DNA of 64,000 bases, from positions 1 to 64,000 of the forward strand of contig NZ_BMJC01000003.1 in NCBI RefSeq assembly GCF_014642875.1, written 5' to 3'. Under the pieces are notes generated by a model. It was not told the origin of the DNA and did not search any database. It was given only the letters and a program-made list of their open reading frames with translations. The DNA comes from Puia dinghuensis (GTDB lineage Bacteria; Bacteroidota; Bacteroidia; Chitinophagales; Chitinophagaceae). A program made the position numbers and the translations under genes. This document shows positions 18,345 through 26,170 of this stretch, piece after piece. The number at the start of each line of letters is the position of its first letter. The stretch's first letter is position 1.

Positions 18345-18399
18345 ATTTTATTCCCGTTTATATTCTCCTGAATGAAAGACACTCCTTTGCAGGAGATAC

Positions 18400-18699
18400 T
18401 TACCGCTTCGCTGCCTTCAGGTAGTTGTATACCGTAGTCCGGCTCTTTCGGATTGTCGCGGCTATCTCCTGGTAACTGAACCCCTGTTTCCTCAGCTGGG
18501 CGGCTCGCTGCTGTAGGGTGTCCGGTCGGGCTTTTTCCTTAAACCGGTATTCGCTCGCCCACCGCTGGACCGTCCGGGTGGATACGTCTAACAATTTGGC
18601 CGTTTCCCTGGCCGTTAAGCCCTTCAAATGGTAGTGGTAGGCCCTCAGTACTTCCGGGGGCATTTGACCCGCTGTATCGCTTTGTTTTACTTTTGGCAT
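18400..18699 (-). CDS. HTH (resolvase/transposase-type) DNA-binding protein
   Basis: A protein of about 99 residues with two HTH-like segments: GLTARETAKLLDVSTRTVQRWASEYRF and GFSYQEIAATIRKSRTTVYNYLKAAKR. The open frame extends upstream to 18891, but that part overlaps the preceding gene and has no domain character, so I start at the Met before PKVKQSDTAG. Double helix-turn-helix proteins like this occur as regulators or as DNA-binding parts of transposase-type proteins. No catalytic domain is present. Confidence 0.68.
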   Translation of the reverse strand: MPKVKQSDTAGQMPPEVLRAYHYHLKGLTARETAKLLDVSTRTVQRWASEYRFKEKARPDTLQQRAAQLRKQGFSYQEIAATIRKSRTTVYNYLKAAKR

Positions 18700-18745
18700 A
18701 CGGTTAAACTGAAATGATAGAAAATATACTTTTTCCGCTTCGTAC

Positions 18746-19204
18746 CTAAAGGCCGCCATTATGCGCAGTTGGCTGAACTGTTTTTGAACTATACCCCCGT
18801 GGGCCTTTCGTTGCCGTTGCTTTTCCCTGCCCGGCCAATTTAGCCCCTTTTCTACCCTGGTATCCATTGCCCGTTGGCTGTATGGCTCCATCCGTGTACC
18901 GGGCTATCGTCTTTTCTATTCCCGTTAAAGCATTCGCAAGGTTGTACAGGATCATCGGCGGGGTAGCCTTGTCCCGGCTAAGGGCTATTAACCGTTTCTG
19001 CATCTCGTTTCGAATGGTCAGGTAACTACCTACCGGCAGCTCCTTCGCCCAGGTACTTGCCGTCTTTACCGATATACCCAACCGTTGGGCTATCTCCCGT
19101 TGTAACATACCTTTCCCTTTGAGGATGGCAAATTCTTTTCTGAACCGGACCAGCTGGTCGTGTGTATGCTTTTTACTTTTCCCTTTTGTTGTCTGTTCGT
19201 TCAT
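18746..19204 (-). CDS. HTH domain protein of the integrative element
   Basis: A 152-residue protein. Residues about 15-60 (HDQLVRFRKEFAILKGKGMLQREIAQRLGISVKTASTWAKEL) contain a clear HTH. The middle is helical, and the last 45 residues are basic and Gly/Thr/Lys-rich. It lies 33 bases after the replication initiator gene on the same strand, suggesting a role in element replication or control. The precise function is unknown. Confidence 0.72.
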   Translation of the reverse strand: MNEQTTKGKSKKHTHDQLVRFRKEFAILKGKGMLQREIAQRLGISVKTASTWAKELPVGSYLTIRNEMQKRLIALSRDKATPPMILYNLANALTGIEKTIARYTDGAIQPTGNGYQGRKGAKLAGQGKATATKGPRGYSSKTVQPTAHNGGL

Positions 19205-19237
19205 GGTTGATGGTTTGATGTGTTTGCTTTTTCTTCT

Positions 19238-20650
19238 CTACTTTTCCCCTGTTCCCTTTCCTGCCCCTTCCTTCGGCCCCCCTGCCGGGGGCAAGATCGT
19301 AATATCCTCTACCCTATCCAGCCAATCCCGACTAATGGCTAGTTCCGTAGGGTGTAGGGTATATACAGCCCCCTGGTTATTCCTGTACCTGACGTTAATC
19401 AATCGGTTTCCCTGTTTGGCTTTGGATAGGATACGCTTATGGTCCCTTCTCTTATTGCTGTCCCTGTTCCGGCATTGCTTTGCCTTTGGACCGTATACCT
19501 TTTCTGAACAAAAACGACTACGTTTATCCTGTCCCGATATATCCCGACCACAAGAAATACAACGACGGGAAGGGAGGATACTGATAGGGCCAGTTACATT
19601 ATTTATTTTTTTAATATAAAGATCCTCCTTACCCGAAAAACCTGCAAGGGGTTTCGTTAATTCCTGGTCCTTCTCTCTCACCTTTTCTTTGATACATTCA
19701 AGCGGTGAAAAAGTGGGTAGGTTGACTGCTTCCAATTTTTCCGACAGCCGGTGAAAAGGTGGGGCGTTGTCTGCTTCACTGCTTCCCGCAAATTGCTGCT
19801 TCCAGGTCGTGACCAGGAGGGGAGCAATGACCGCAGAAATGGGGTGATCGACATACCGGCCAAACAGGGCCGCCAGCTTCTTACGACTGTCCCGGAGCTG
19901 GTACTTGTTCATGGCCTCCCAGCTGGCCGGACTGCCCAGGTATAACCATTGCTTTTGCTCCCGGTCGTTCATGCGGTCCAGCTGGGCGGCCTTGTCGGTC
20001 CAGATGATCCCGCCCAGGGCATCGGTCAGCACTTGTATAAGCGGGTACACCTTGCCCGGATCGGTCAGGGCTTCCAGGTGGGTAAGGCCGTAGCCGTCCA
20101 GGTAGCGCATTTTGTTCACCTTCACTTCGAATCTGAGCAGGTCGCCGCAATCCGTATCGCTTTGCGCGGCCTTATCGTAGAGTTTTATATCATAGTCCCA
20201 AAGGCAGCAAAGCAGGCCCTTGCGTTTGTTCCGTTTATGGATCAGCTGGAAAGGTTTGTTTTTGTAGCAAACGGCATTGTTCAGCACCCGCAGCGGGGTA
20301 AACGGCAAGGGGATATTTAGACCGATCTCGATACCGTGCAGCTCCAACCGGTCAGGCATTACGCCAATGGCGGCACATAGCCCGCTGATCGTATCCAGGA
20401 GGCCGGTAAACGGGAAGGCGTCGGCGTTGTGCTCCCCGCCGTTGTGGTACTTGTGCAGGCTGCCGTTAATGGTCAACCGGTAGCCGGTGGCGGCGGGTTT
20501 TAGTTCCATGTTCAGCCCACGGAAGGAGGCCCGCCGCACATCGTCCACCCGCTGGCCGGTCTTTTCATTTACCAGCACTTCCCAACAGGATAGGGCCGTT
20601 AAGTGGGTCCGGTCTGGCGCATAGTGTACTAATTGGATACCGTCGATCAT
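19238..20650 (-). CDS. phage/plasmid replication initiator, gene II/X family
   Basis: A protein of about 470 residues resembling Bacteroidota replication proteins of the filamentous-phage gene II/X family. Recognisable parts are NGSLHKYHNGGEHNADAFPF, LELHGIEIGLNIPLPFTPLRVLNN, YDIKLYDKAAQ and LLRFEVKVNKMRYL. These proteins nick DNA to start rolling-circle replication. The C-terminal part has a possible zinc knuckle (CISCGRDISGQ, then RFCSEK). The frame is open to 20737, but the first 29 codons overlap the upstream gene; the Met at 20650, 13 bases after that gene's stop, is the better start. Its presence suggests the excised circle can replicate. Confidence 0.82.
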   Translation of the reverse strand: MIDGIQLVHYAPDRTHLTALSCWEVLVNEKTGQRVDDVRRASFRGLNMELKPAATGYRLTINGSLHKYHNGGEHNADAFPFTGLLDTISGLCAAIGVMPDRLELHGIEIGLNIPLPFTPLRVLNNAVCYKNKPFQLIHKRNKRKGLLCCLWDYDIKLYDKAAQSDTDCGDLLRFEVKVNKMRYLDGYGLTHLEALTDPGKVYPLIQVLTDALGGIIWTDKAAQLDRMNDREQKQWLYLGSPASWEAMNKYQLRDSRKKLAALFGRYVDHPISAVIAPLLVTTWKQQFAGSSEADNAPPFHRLSEKLEAVNLPTFSPLECIKEKVREKDQELTKPLAGFSGKEDLYIKKINNVTGPISILPSRRCISCGRDISGQDKRSRFCSEKVYGPKAKQCRNRDSNKRRDHKRILSKAKQGNRLINVRYRNNQGAVYTLHPTELAISRDWLDRVEDITILPPAGGPKEGAGKGTGEK

Positions 20651-20663
20651 TACCCTGTCCTGG

Positions 20664-21008
20664 TTACTTGTAGTTGAACAGGGTTTGAATCTCCTGCAAG
20701 GCGTTGCCCAGGTATTGCCGGGCCTTGTAGGCGGCATCGGGTTTGTCGGACCGTTCCAGGATGGACAGGATTAGTATTTCCGTGGCGATGGTCACGTAAC
20801 AACCGGCTGCCCATTCCCGCCGACCGTTGCCCCTGGTCGCGGGGGTGTAGGCCCATTGCCTGTTAGGATAGGTTTGCAGGCAGGCCAGGGCCGTTTCTAT
20901 CTGTTCCAGGTGTTTCCTTTCCGGCAGCACAATAATGTCGGCCAGCTCGTCCAGGGCGGCCATTATTGCGCCTTCCTTCTTCGTCAGGACGGATACTACG
21001 TTACGCAT
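20664..21008 (-). CDS. hypothetical protein upstream of the replication initiator
   Basis: A protein of about 114 residues that I do not recognise. It is mostly helical (ALDELADIIVLPERKHLEQIETALACLQTYP, then YVTIATEILILSILE). The start at 21008 is chosen because an AGGAGG Shine-Dalgarno sequence lies about 7 bases upstream; it overlaps the end of the excisionase-like gene by 8 bases. The longer frame to 21035 is less likely. The tight packing suggests translational coupling with its neighbours and a role in replication or maintenance. Confidence 0.72.
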   Translation of the reverse strand: MRNVVSVLTKKEGAIMAALDELADIIVLPERKHLEQIETALACLQTYPNRQWAYTPATRGNGRREWAAGCYVTIATEILILSILERSDKPDAAYKARQYLGNALQEIQTLFNYK

Positions 21009-21312
21009 GGGCCACCTCCTTTCTGCTGCCAACATTGACGGCGGCGGCCTTTACCTCACTGAGCAGGAAACGGGTCTTATTCCCGATCTTGTAGGGTGTG
21101 AGGATACCCGCGTTCATCCAGGCATGAACAGTGGGCAGGGAGATTTTAAACAGGTCGGCCACCTCCTGGCGGGTAATAAACGGGTCCGTTTCCTTCGGGG
21201 CCGCTGATCCTTTCAGCGTGGAGATTTTCAGGTCCAGCAAGTCACTAACGGCCTGTAGTAACGTTTGGCTGCTGACGCTTTCAACCTGTAAGAGTTTGGA
21301 TTGCATTTGCAT
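21001..21312 (-). CDS. excisionase-like HTH protein
   Basis: A 103-residue protein with a winged MerR/excisionase-type HTH (about 45-90: FITRQEVADLFKISLPTVHAWMNAGILTPYKIGNKTRFLLSEV). Such HTH_17-type proteins are standard in Bacteroidota integrative elements and may act as recombination directionality factors or activators. It overlaps the next gene by 8 bases, heading a compact replication operon. Confidence 0.85.
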   Translation of the reverse strand: MQMQSKLLQVESVSSQTLLQAVSDLLDLKISTLKGSAAPKETDPFITRQEVADLFKISLPTVHAWMNAGILTPYKIGNKTRFLLSEVKAAAVNVGSRKEVAHA

Positions 21313-21392
21313 AACAGAAAATTTTGTTTCTGCTGCAAAATGCGCCGGGCGTTAAGCGGTCAGGCGGTAGCAAGTGGGTACAACAATTTTAA

Positions 21393-21418
21393 GCCCGCTA
21401 AACTGCTGGTTAGCGGGC
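21393..21418. terminator. hairpin between two element genes
   Basis: GCCCGCTAA and TTAGCGGGC form a perfect 9-bp stem with an 8-base loop, between the unknown gene ending at 21455 and the excisionase-like gene. On the minus strand TTAAAATT follows, so a weak terminator fits. A replication-origin structure is the alternative. Confidence 0.55.
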
Positions 21419-21454
21419 CGATACATAGTGAAAAGTAAGGGGGTAGTAAGTGGG

Positions 21455-22375
21455 TTAGCGCCTTTTATCGTAGGCGTTTTTCAGCTCGTCCAATTCCGCT
21501 AAAGCCAGTTTAACGGCGGCGGTATTCTTGTCCGCCCTCAGCAATTCGATAGCGATTTGTAAATTACTCAGCCGGGCTTTGGCGGCATTCGCATTGCCGG
21601 AAATCCCGACCCGTTCCATCTTATCCCGCTGGATGGCCTGATAGTGATTATACAGGTCGTTGCCGCTATTGGGGGAAGTCTTGCCGAATCGTTCCGCCAG
21701 CTGCCGGGCGTTGGTCTTGCGGACCGTCTGGCCGCCTGATAGGGTGACATAGTAGAAATAAAGCGCGACGGCCCTGGTCGGGATGATGGGGACCGCTCCC
21801 GGATCGGCGGCCAGCTCACCAGCTGGCGGGCGGGTTGCGGGTATCTCACTTGCTGCCGTCTCTACGATCCGGGCAAATTCTTCGGGCGTGTAAAATTGCA
21901 GTGGGGCGTATTCGTTGTTAACCTGTCCTTCTTTGGCATAGTGCAGGAAATACAGCCGTTCGTTTGTGCCAAGGCGTTGGCATTCGGTTATAATTTGCCC
22001 GATCCGCAACAAATCGTTAACCTGTCTTATCTCCACTTCGCATTGGTTAATTAGGGCTTTAATAGGCTTTAAACGTATCTTTTCCGACAGGTGCTTTTCT
22101 GGTCCGGTAAGCGGTTTGCCGTTGAGGATAATTTGAGGGCGTGTAACGTATTGGGGTGTTCTGTCCTTTTCGTTCTCCTGGTCAATGACAGATAAAAGAT
22201 ACTCCTTTCGTTTGTTCAAATCCTTTATATCCCTGGCCTGAAATATGTCTCTATAGTATGGTCGGTCCTGGTACACCCGATTTTTAAATATCTTGTCCGG
22301 GTCTGTATCGGGTATCTGCTTGTATATAGTTTCCTTCGGTCGTATGTTGTCTGCTATCTTTTCTATGTCTATCAT
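21455..22375 (-). CDS. hypothetical protein next to the integrase
   Basis: A 306-residue protein that I cannot assign. The N-terminal half is charged and helical. The C-terminal part (about 205-260: ALYFYYVTLSGGQTVRKTNARQLAERFGKTSPNSGNDLYNHYQAI) has an HTH-like look seen in other accessory proteins beside Bacteroidota integrases. It starts 12 bases after the integrase stop codon, so the two are likely co-transcribed. No signal peptide or membrane segment is present. Confidence 0.75.
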   Translation of the reverse strand: MIDIEKIADNIRPKETIYKQIPDTDPDKIFKNRVYQDRPYYRDIFQARDIKDLNKRKEYLLSVIDQENEKDRTPQYVTRPQIILNGKPLTGPEKHLSEKIRLKPIKALINQCEVEIRQVNDLLRIGQIITECQRLGTNERLYFLHYAKEGQVNNEYAPLQFYTPEEFARIVETAASEIPATRPPAGELAADPGAVPIIPTRAVALYFYYVTLSGGQTVRKTNARQLAERFGKTSPNSGNDLYNHYQAIQRDKMERVGISGNANAAKARLSNLQIAIELLRADKNTAAVKLALAELDELKNAYDKRR

Positions 22376-22387
22376 GGAAGCCGGTAG

Positions 22388-23650
22388 TTATGCGGTTTGC
22401 TTTATTTCTTCATTGTCCCATACCTTACTGATCATTTCCGCGTGTTCCAATTTGCTGAGGCGGATATATATGCGAAATGCCTTTTCTGTTTTGTGGCCGG
22501 TGATCGCCATAATGGTTTGAATGGGTAAGCCTTTTTTGTACAGGTTAGTCGCACATGAGCGGCGGCCCGTGTGACTGCTCACTAACTTATACTTTTCGGC
22601 TACCGTCTTTACGGTCGCGCCGCCTTTGGTCTGAGTTATTTCTACTAACTCCGTAATCTTTGCCTCTTTACAAACGTCCTTTATATAGTCGTTAAATTTT
22701 TGGTTTGAAATTTTCGGCGGGCGTGTGTCTTTATACTTATCGAATATCTCCTTCACTTTGGGGTGTATGGGTATCGTTACAGGGTTGTTTGTTTTGGTTT
22801 GGGTAAGATCAATAAACCCGTTTTTGAAGTGATGGGGTTGCAATTGCATAAAGTCGGAGAATCGAAGGCCGGTATATGCGCCGATCATAAACAAATCCCG
22901 CACCCGGTCAAGGCGCGGCTGATCCGACAATTGCAGGGCGGCGATCTTGGCTAATTCGGCTTCATCCAAATAAACAGAATCCGCGTCCTCCCTTTTGGCT
23001 TTGAAGGACCGGCTTTTATAGTCCAAGTTAACGGTGATCTTTTCAGAAGCGGCGGCGTTTAGAAACGTCTTTAGCGTCTCTATGTATTTGGCGACAGTGT
23101 TAGCGGCGTATTCCTTGCCGCTTGTAAGCCATTGCTTGAAGTCGGTAAGCATATCCAGGTCCAGGTGGTCAAAGGTCAATTTATTGCCGCTCTCCTTTTC
23201 ATATTCCTGCAATATATTTCTGGCAGTGTTGTACCGTTGAATGGTTCGCCTGCTTACCTTCTTCCCTGTGTCGGGAAGTATCCGCGTGGGAGCGGTCTCA
23301 ATAAACTTGTTTACAAAACTCCAAAAGGTAACGGTTTCAACGACCTTTCTGCCCGTGTGCAGGTCCAGGCGTTCTTTTAATAGTGCGGCTGTGATCGGCA
23401 AATTGTCAGCTACGGCAGCAGTGTATATCCTTTGGGCGGTTATCTTCAATTCCTGCAAGTTCCGGTTAATGTCATTTTTCATTACCTCGTCGATGGCGTT
23501 GACCTTTTGGGCCTTCTTATTCCAGTGAAGGGGCTTTACTTTCCATTTGGTGGGATACCTGTACCTATTGCCGTCCCAACGTAGGACCATGTATATATTT
23601 TCCGGGTCTTTGGAATCTTGCAGCCTGAGATTGAAATTTACCTTTATCAT
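22388..23650 (-). CDS. int: tyrosine site-specific integrase
   Basis: A 420-residue recombinase. An arm-binding N-terminal region (about 1-95) is followed by a SAM-like core-binding domain (about 105-205) and a catalytic domain (225-410). The catalytic set is present: Arg263 in GLRFSDF, Lys286, His360-TG-Arg363, His386 in ITGHKTEK and Tyr395 in RIYIR. It should recombine the tRNA-Glu 3' end with the circular element. It lies 203 bases from attR with its start toward the site, the usual arrangement. Confidence 0.95.
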   Translation of the reverse strand: MIKVNFNLRLQDSKDPENIYMVLRWDGNRYRYPTKWKVKPLHWNKKAQKVNAIDEVMKNDINRNLQELKITAQRIYTAAVADNLPITAALLKERLDLHTGRKVVETVTFWSFVNKFIETAPTRILPDTGKKVSRRTIQRYNTARNILQEYEKESGNKLTFDHLDLDMLTDFKQWLTSGKEYAANTVAKYIETLKTFLNAAASEKITVNLDYKSRSFKAKREDADSVYLDEAELAKIAALQLSDQPRLDRVRDLFMIGAYTGLRFSDFMQLQPHHFKNGFIDLTQTKTNNPVTIPIHPKVKEIFDKYKDTRPPKISNQKFNDYIKDVCKEAKITELVEITQTKGGATVKTVAEKYKLVSSHTGRRSCATNLYKKGLPIQTIMAITGHKTEKAFRIYIRLSKLEHAEMISKVWDNEEIKQTA

Positions 23651-23691
23651 GGGTGCGGATTTCGGTAAATATAGGTTAAACCGCTAAATAG

Positions 23692-23710
23692 GTGGCCGGT
23701 TTCGTGGTCG
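23692..23710 (+). repeat. end repeat, right copy
   Basis: GTGGCCGGTTTCGTGGTCG is the partner of the repeat at 16175-16193, matching at 16 of 19 positions with only C/T changes. It lies between the integrase start and attR, where arm-type sites are expected. Confidence 0.55.
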
Positions 23711-23853
23711 TTTTTTCTTCACTAATTGATATTTTTTCACACTTCGTTTAACGGCAACTAGCAAACGAACACGTTATAAACAATTAAAAATGAATGAATA
23801 ACACAGGCATTTGTTAGGTGTGCAAAAAAAGAGCAGTTAAGCCATGAGTAGTG

Positions 23854-23867
23854 CCCTACGCGGTACA
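23854..23867 (+). other. attR, right attachment site
   Basis: CCCTACGCGGTACA is the exact 14-bp copy of the tRNA-Glu 3' end and marks the right boundary of the element. Confidence 0.88.
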
Positions 23868-23880
23868 TAAATTTCTTAGC

Positions 23881-23906
23881 AAGCCCCAAATTGACATTTG
23901 GGGCTT
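23881..23906 (+). terminator. displaced terminator of tRNA-Glu
   Basis: AAGCCCCAAAT and ATTTGGGGCTT form an 11-bp stem with a 4-base loop starting 13 bases after attR. Before the insertion it would have stood directly behind the tRNA. Confidence 0.65.
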
Positions 23907-24046
23907 CTTATTTACTGCAAATCAATAACTTCTGAGTGCAGGTTTGATTACCCTTATCAATGAGTTGCGAAATCATTTAGTTGAGTCTAAAGTAAAAGTG
24001 GAAGCCCAATTCACTATCAACTAAGTAATTGAGTGGATTCGCCAAG

Positions 24047-24072
24047 TGTTCGACTTCCCCTACAGGGGTTAC
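24047..24072 (+). repeat. degenerate tRNA-Glu 3'-end relic 1
   Basis: TTCGA, then CTTCCCCTACAGGGGTTAC, resembles the T-loop and acceptor end of the intact tRNA-Glu (TTCGATTCCCCTACGCGGTAC) with small changes. It is probably the scar of an older integration at the same tRNA. On its own the match is weak; the two better relics downstream strengthen it. Confidence 0.4.
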
Positions 24073-24093
24073 GCTTTCACTCAATAAAATGCG

Positions 24094-24420
24094 CTAACGG
24101 TTAGGTGCATCTTCATCAAGGACGCACTGTACAATGAGAGATGCCACGAGTCTAAGAAGTGCGTCCTCTTTCTCGCTTATTTCTGGCTGCTCAAGTTTTG
24201 TTTTTACAGCTTTTGGCTTTCTTCGGGCCTCCTTAATAATTGGAATTGCATTAGCTACATTACTTCCTTTAAATTTCTTTTGCCAACGAACTAGGACCTC
24301 TAAAGTCAAATGATACTTCCGCAATGTCGGCTCTAGACCGTTAAGATGAACCGCATTTAGAATAACTGATTTCTCGTGAGTAGTAAACCTCTGACGAGAG
24401 TTTCTCATATCGTTTATCAC
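24094..24420 (-). CDS. transposase-like HTH protein (orphan)
   Basis: A 108-residue protein. The segment FTTHEKSVILNAVHLNGLEPTLRKYHLTLEVLVRWQKKF resembles the HTH part of IS3-type OrfA proteins. The rest is charged, and no catalytic DDE partner is found nearby. It is likely a remnant of a mobile element in the old insertion zone, or an unrelated small regulator. Confidence 0.5.
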   Translation of the reverse strand: MINDMRNSRQRFTTHEKSVILNAVHLNGLEPTLRKYHLTLEVLVRWQKKFKGSNVANAIPIIKEARRKPKAVKTKLEQPEISEKEDALLRLVASLIVQCVLDEDAPNR

Positions 24421-24471
24421 ATTTACGAAAATATGCTAAGGTATGTCTGAGTTAACCCACAACCCTTAAAG

Positions 24472-24686
24472 CCCGGTCATTGATATACGATGATCGGACC
24501 CAGGATGCAATTAGCGTCCTTAAAGATATTATTGGCGAAAAGCCTGCCACCGGGATTTGGGATACTGCTTTAAGGACAGCGTGTGATAAATCAATTGAAT
24601 TTAGATGAGGCAACTTGGCAGCGTGGAAAGGCGTGGGCATTATGGAAGGCGCAAAAAATGTATTAAAAGAGATTTTTGAAGACTAA
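24472..24686 (+). pseudogene. decayed aminoglycoside/macrolide-type phosphotransferase gene, 3' remnant
   Basis: Translating the plus strand in pieces gives three segments in family order but different frames: QDAISVLKDIIGEKPATGIWD (from about 24502), TWQRGKAWALWKA (from about 24612) and AKNVLKEIFED plus stop (to 24686). They resemble parts of APH-family phosphotransferases: a helix before the catalytic HGD loop, the conserved ARGWALWKA helix and the final helix. The catalytic HGD segment and about 100 residues are missing, and stop codons interrupt. The pieces were recognised by eye. Confidence 0.5.
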
Positions 24687-24746
24687 ATTATGAAATCCAA
24701 TTCGGGAAAACCTGATGCATCTTTTTACTGCCAGATATGATTATGT

Positions 24747-25622
24747 TTATTTCAAAAAGTCATTCAGGTAGCCTAAGATTATTTTTGTTTGCATCATCAG
24801 GCTCACATGCCCTTGCGAAGGAACAATGGCCAAATACGATTTTGGCATTGGGTGCAGGTCTGCGGCAACACCACCACCCAACAATTGATATGTTTTCATC
24901 AACTCAATTTTATCCAGTCCGTCATTGTCACCCGATATAATTAATACAGGCGCAGCAATTTTCGCAATATTCGAGTCCCCCACGTTGAATGGAACTTTAG
25001 CGAAGTCAAACATCTGCTTTAAGAAGTTCGTCCATTTTGTTTTATCAGGCGCCACTGCATCGTATCCGGTTTTTATAGGCGTATTATCAAAAAATTCGGG
25101 TTTAAAATTTTCAAACGCGCTGTTTACTATGGGTAACCAACCATCTGTTTTATAGGTGGAAGAAATGATCACTAATTTTCTTAAGCGTCTAGGGCTTTGT
25201 ACAGCAAACTGGTAAGCTACAGAGCCGCCCATACTATATCCTGCTACATCAGCACTGTCAATTTTCAGGTAATCCATCACACCCTCCACATCACTTGCTA
25301 AAGTAGTAATCGATAATTTTCTATCTGAAAAGGGAGTATGCCCATGTCCTTGAAATTCAATGGCAATTACTTTCCTGGTTTTTGACAGATCAGGGATTAA
25401 TTGGCTCCAGTTCATACCGATCGTGTAAAAGGCTCCGTGTAATAAAACGATAGGCCTACCCTCGCCATATACTTCGTAATAAACTTTGATGCCATTAACA
25501 GGTGCGTACCCACTGTTGGAAGGTTTGATTTGCTGCCCGTTTGATCGGGATGCTGTCAATATAATGACTACAATTAGCAGTATTGATCTAAGTGGATTAT
25601 TCGTTTTGAGTAAATTTTGCAT
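24747..25622 (-). CDS. secreted alpha/beta hydrolase
   Basis: A protein of about 291 residues when started at the Met at 25622 (NLLKTNNPLRSILLIVVIILTA). That start gives a signal or anchor segment and avoids the overlap with the VOC gene created by the longer frame. The fold markers are IVLLHGAFYTIGMNW (oxyanion region), the nucleophile elbow GYSMGGSV, the Asp in IISGDNDGLD and the His in PSQGHVSLM. The substrate is unknown. It is the last gene of an ArsR-SRPBCC-VOC-hydrolase run on the minus strand. Confidence 0.85.
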   Translation of the reverse strand: MQNLLKTNNPLRSILLIVVIILTASRSNGQQIKPSNSGYAPVNGIKVYYEVYGEGRPIVLLHGAFYTIGMNWSQLIPDLSKTRKVIAIEFQGHGHTPFSDRKLSITTLASDVEGVMDYLKIDSADVAGYSMGGSVAYQFAVQSPRRLRKLVIISSTYKTDGWLPIVNSAFENFKPEFFDNTPIKTGYDAVAPDKTKWTNFLKQMFDFAKVPFNVGDSNIAKIAAPVLIISGDNDGLDKIELMKTYQLLGGGVAADLHPMPKSYLAIVPSQGHVSLMMQTKIILGYLNDFLK

Positions 25623-25677
25623 AACGTGATTTAGCTTTTGTTTGAATTTTATTGACAAGACAAAGATGGGATTCCTT

Positions 25678-26100
25678 TCAGGAGTCAAATTCCACAATCC
25701 ATTCAATGCCGTATTTGTCTCTAAAACAACCAAAATATGAACCCCAGGGACTATCACCAATAGGCCCTTCTATTTGTCCTCCCACTGAAAGCCTATTGAA
25801 TAATTTGTCTGCTTCTTCCTTACTTTCCGCAGTTATTACAATTTTACTTCTGTTCTCATTCTCGTTTGTTCTTCCCATACTTTCCGGAACATCATTTGCC
25901 ATCAACATATTGCATTTACCGATAGGTAAAGCAATATGCATAATTTTATTTTCTTCTTTTTTCGCTATCGGGAATTCAGGGCTTGCAAGGTCTTTGAAAC
26001 GAATAACTTTTGCAAACTCTCCGCCAAATACTGATTTGTAAAAGGTAAATGCTTCTTCGGCATTTCCGTTGAAATTAATGTGAGGATTGATTAGTGCCAT
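25678..26100 (-). CDS. VOC family protein (PhnB/YjdN-like)
   Basis: A 140-residue glyoxalase-fold protein: INPHINFNGNAEEAFTFYKSVFGGEF at the start and DSPWGSYFGCFRDKYGIEWIVEF at the end. These are hallmarks of the PhnB-like branch with a single fused VOC repeat pair. Such proteins often accompany ArsR/SRPBCC pairs, as here. The substrate is not predictable. Confidence 0.88.
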   Translation of the reverse strand: MALINPHINFNGNAEEAFTFYKSVFGGEFAKVIRFKDLASPEFPIAKKEENKIMHIALPIGKCNMLMANDVPESMGRTNENENRSKIVITAESKEEADKLFNRLSVGGQIEGPIGDSPWGSYFGCFRDKYGIEWIVEFDS

Positions 26101-26170
26101 AGTTACAATATTTTAGCTTGTTAAATTGTTTGTTCTATTAAAAGTTTATTCAAAATATTTTCAACAGAAA

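Larger units (their letters stand above)
16103..23867. mobile_element. integrative element in tRNA-Glu (about 7.8 kb)
   Basis: The 14-bp direct repeat CCCTACGCGGTACA, part of the tRNA-Glu 3' end, occurs at 16103-16116 and 23854-23867 and bounds the element. Inside are a tyrosine integrase next to the right end, an excisionase-like HTH protein, a II/X-family replication initiator, several small HTH proteins and a nucleotidyltransferase-like/HEPN cargo gene. All genes but the leftmost regulator are on the minus strand. No capsid, coat, secretion or conjugation genes are visible. It could be a plasmid-like integrative element, a mobilisable element or a satellite of a filamentous phage. Confidence 0.88.

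Noticed and set aside
18700-18891. Upstream extension of the 18400 HTH gene
   Set aside because: It overlaps the 18746-19204 gene, is basic and unstructured, and a good Met precedes the HTH domain.
20651-20737. Upstream extension of the Rep gene
   Set aside because: The extra 29 codons overlap the preceding gene in another frame and have no family character; the Met at 20650 sits right after that gene's stop.
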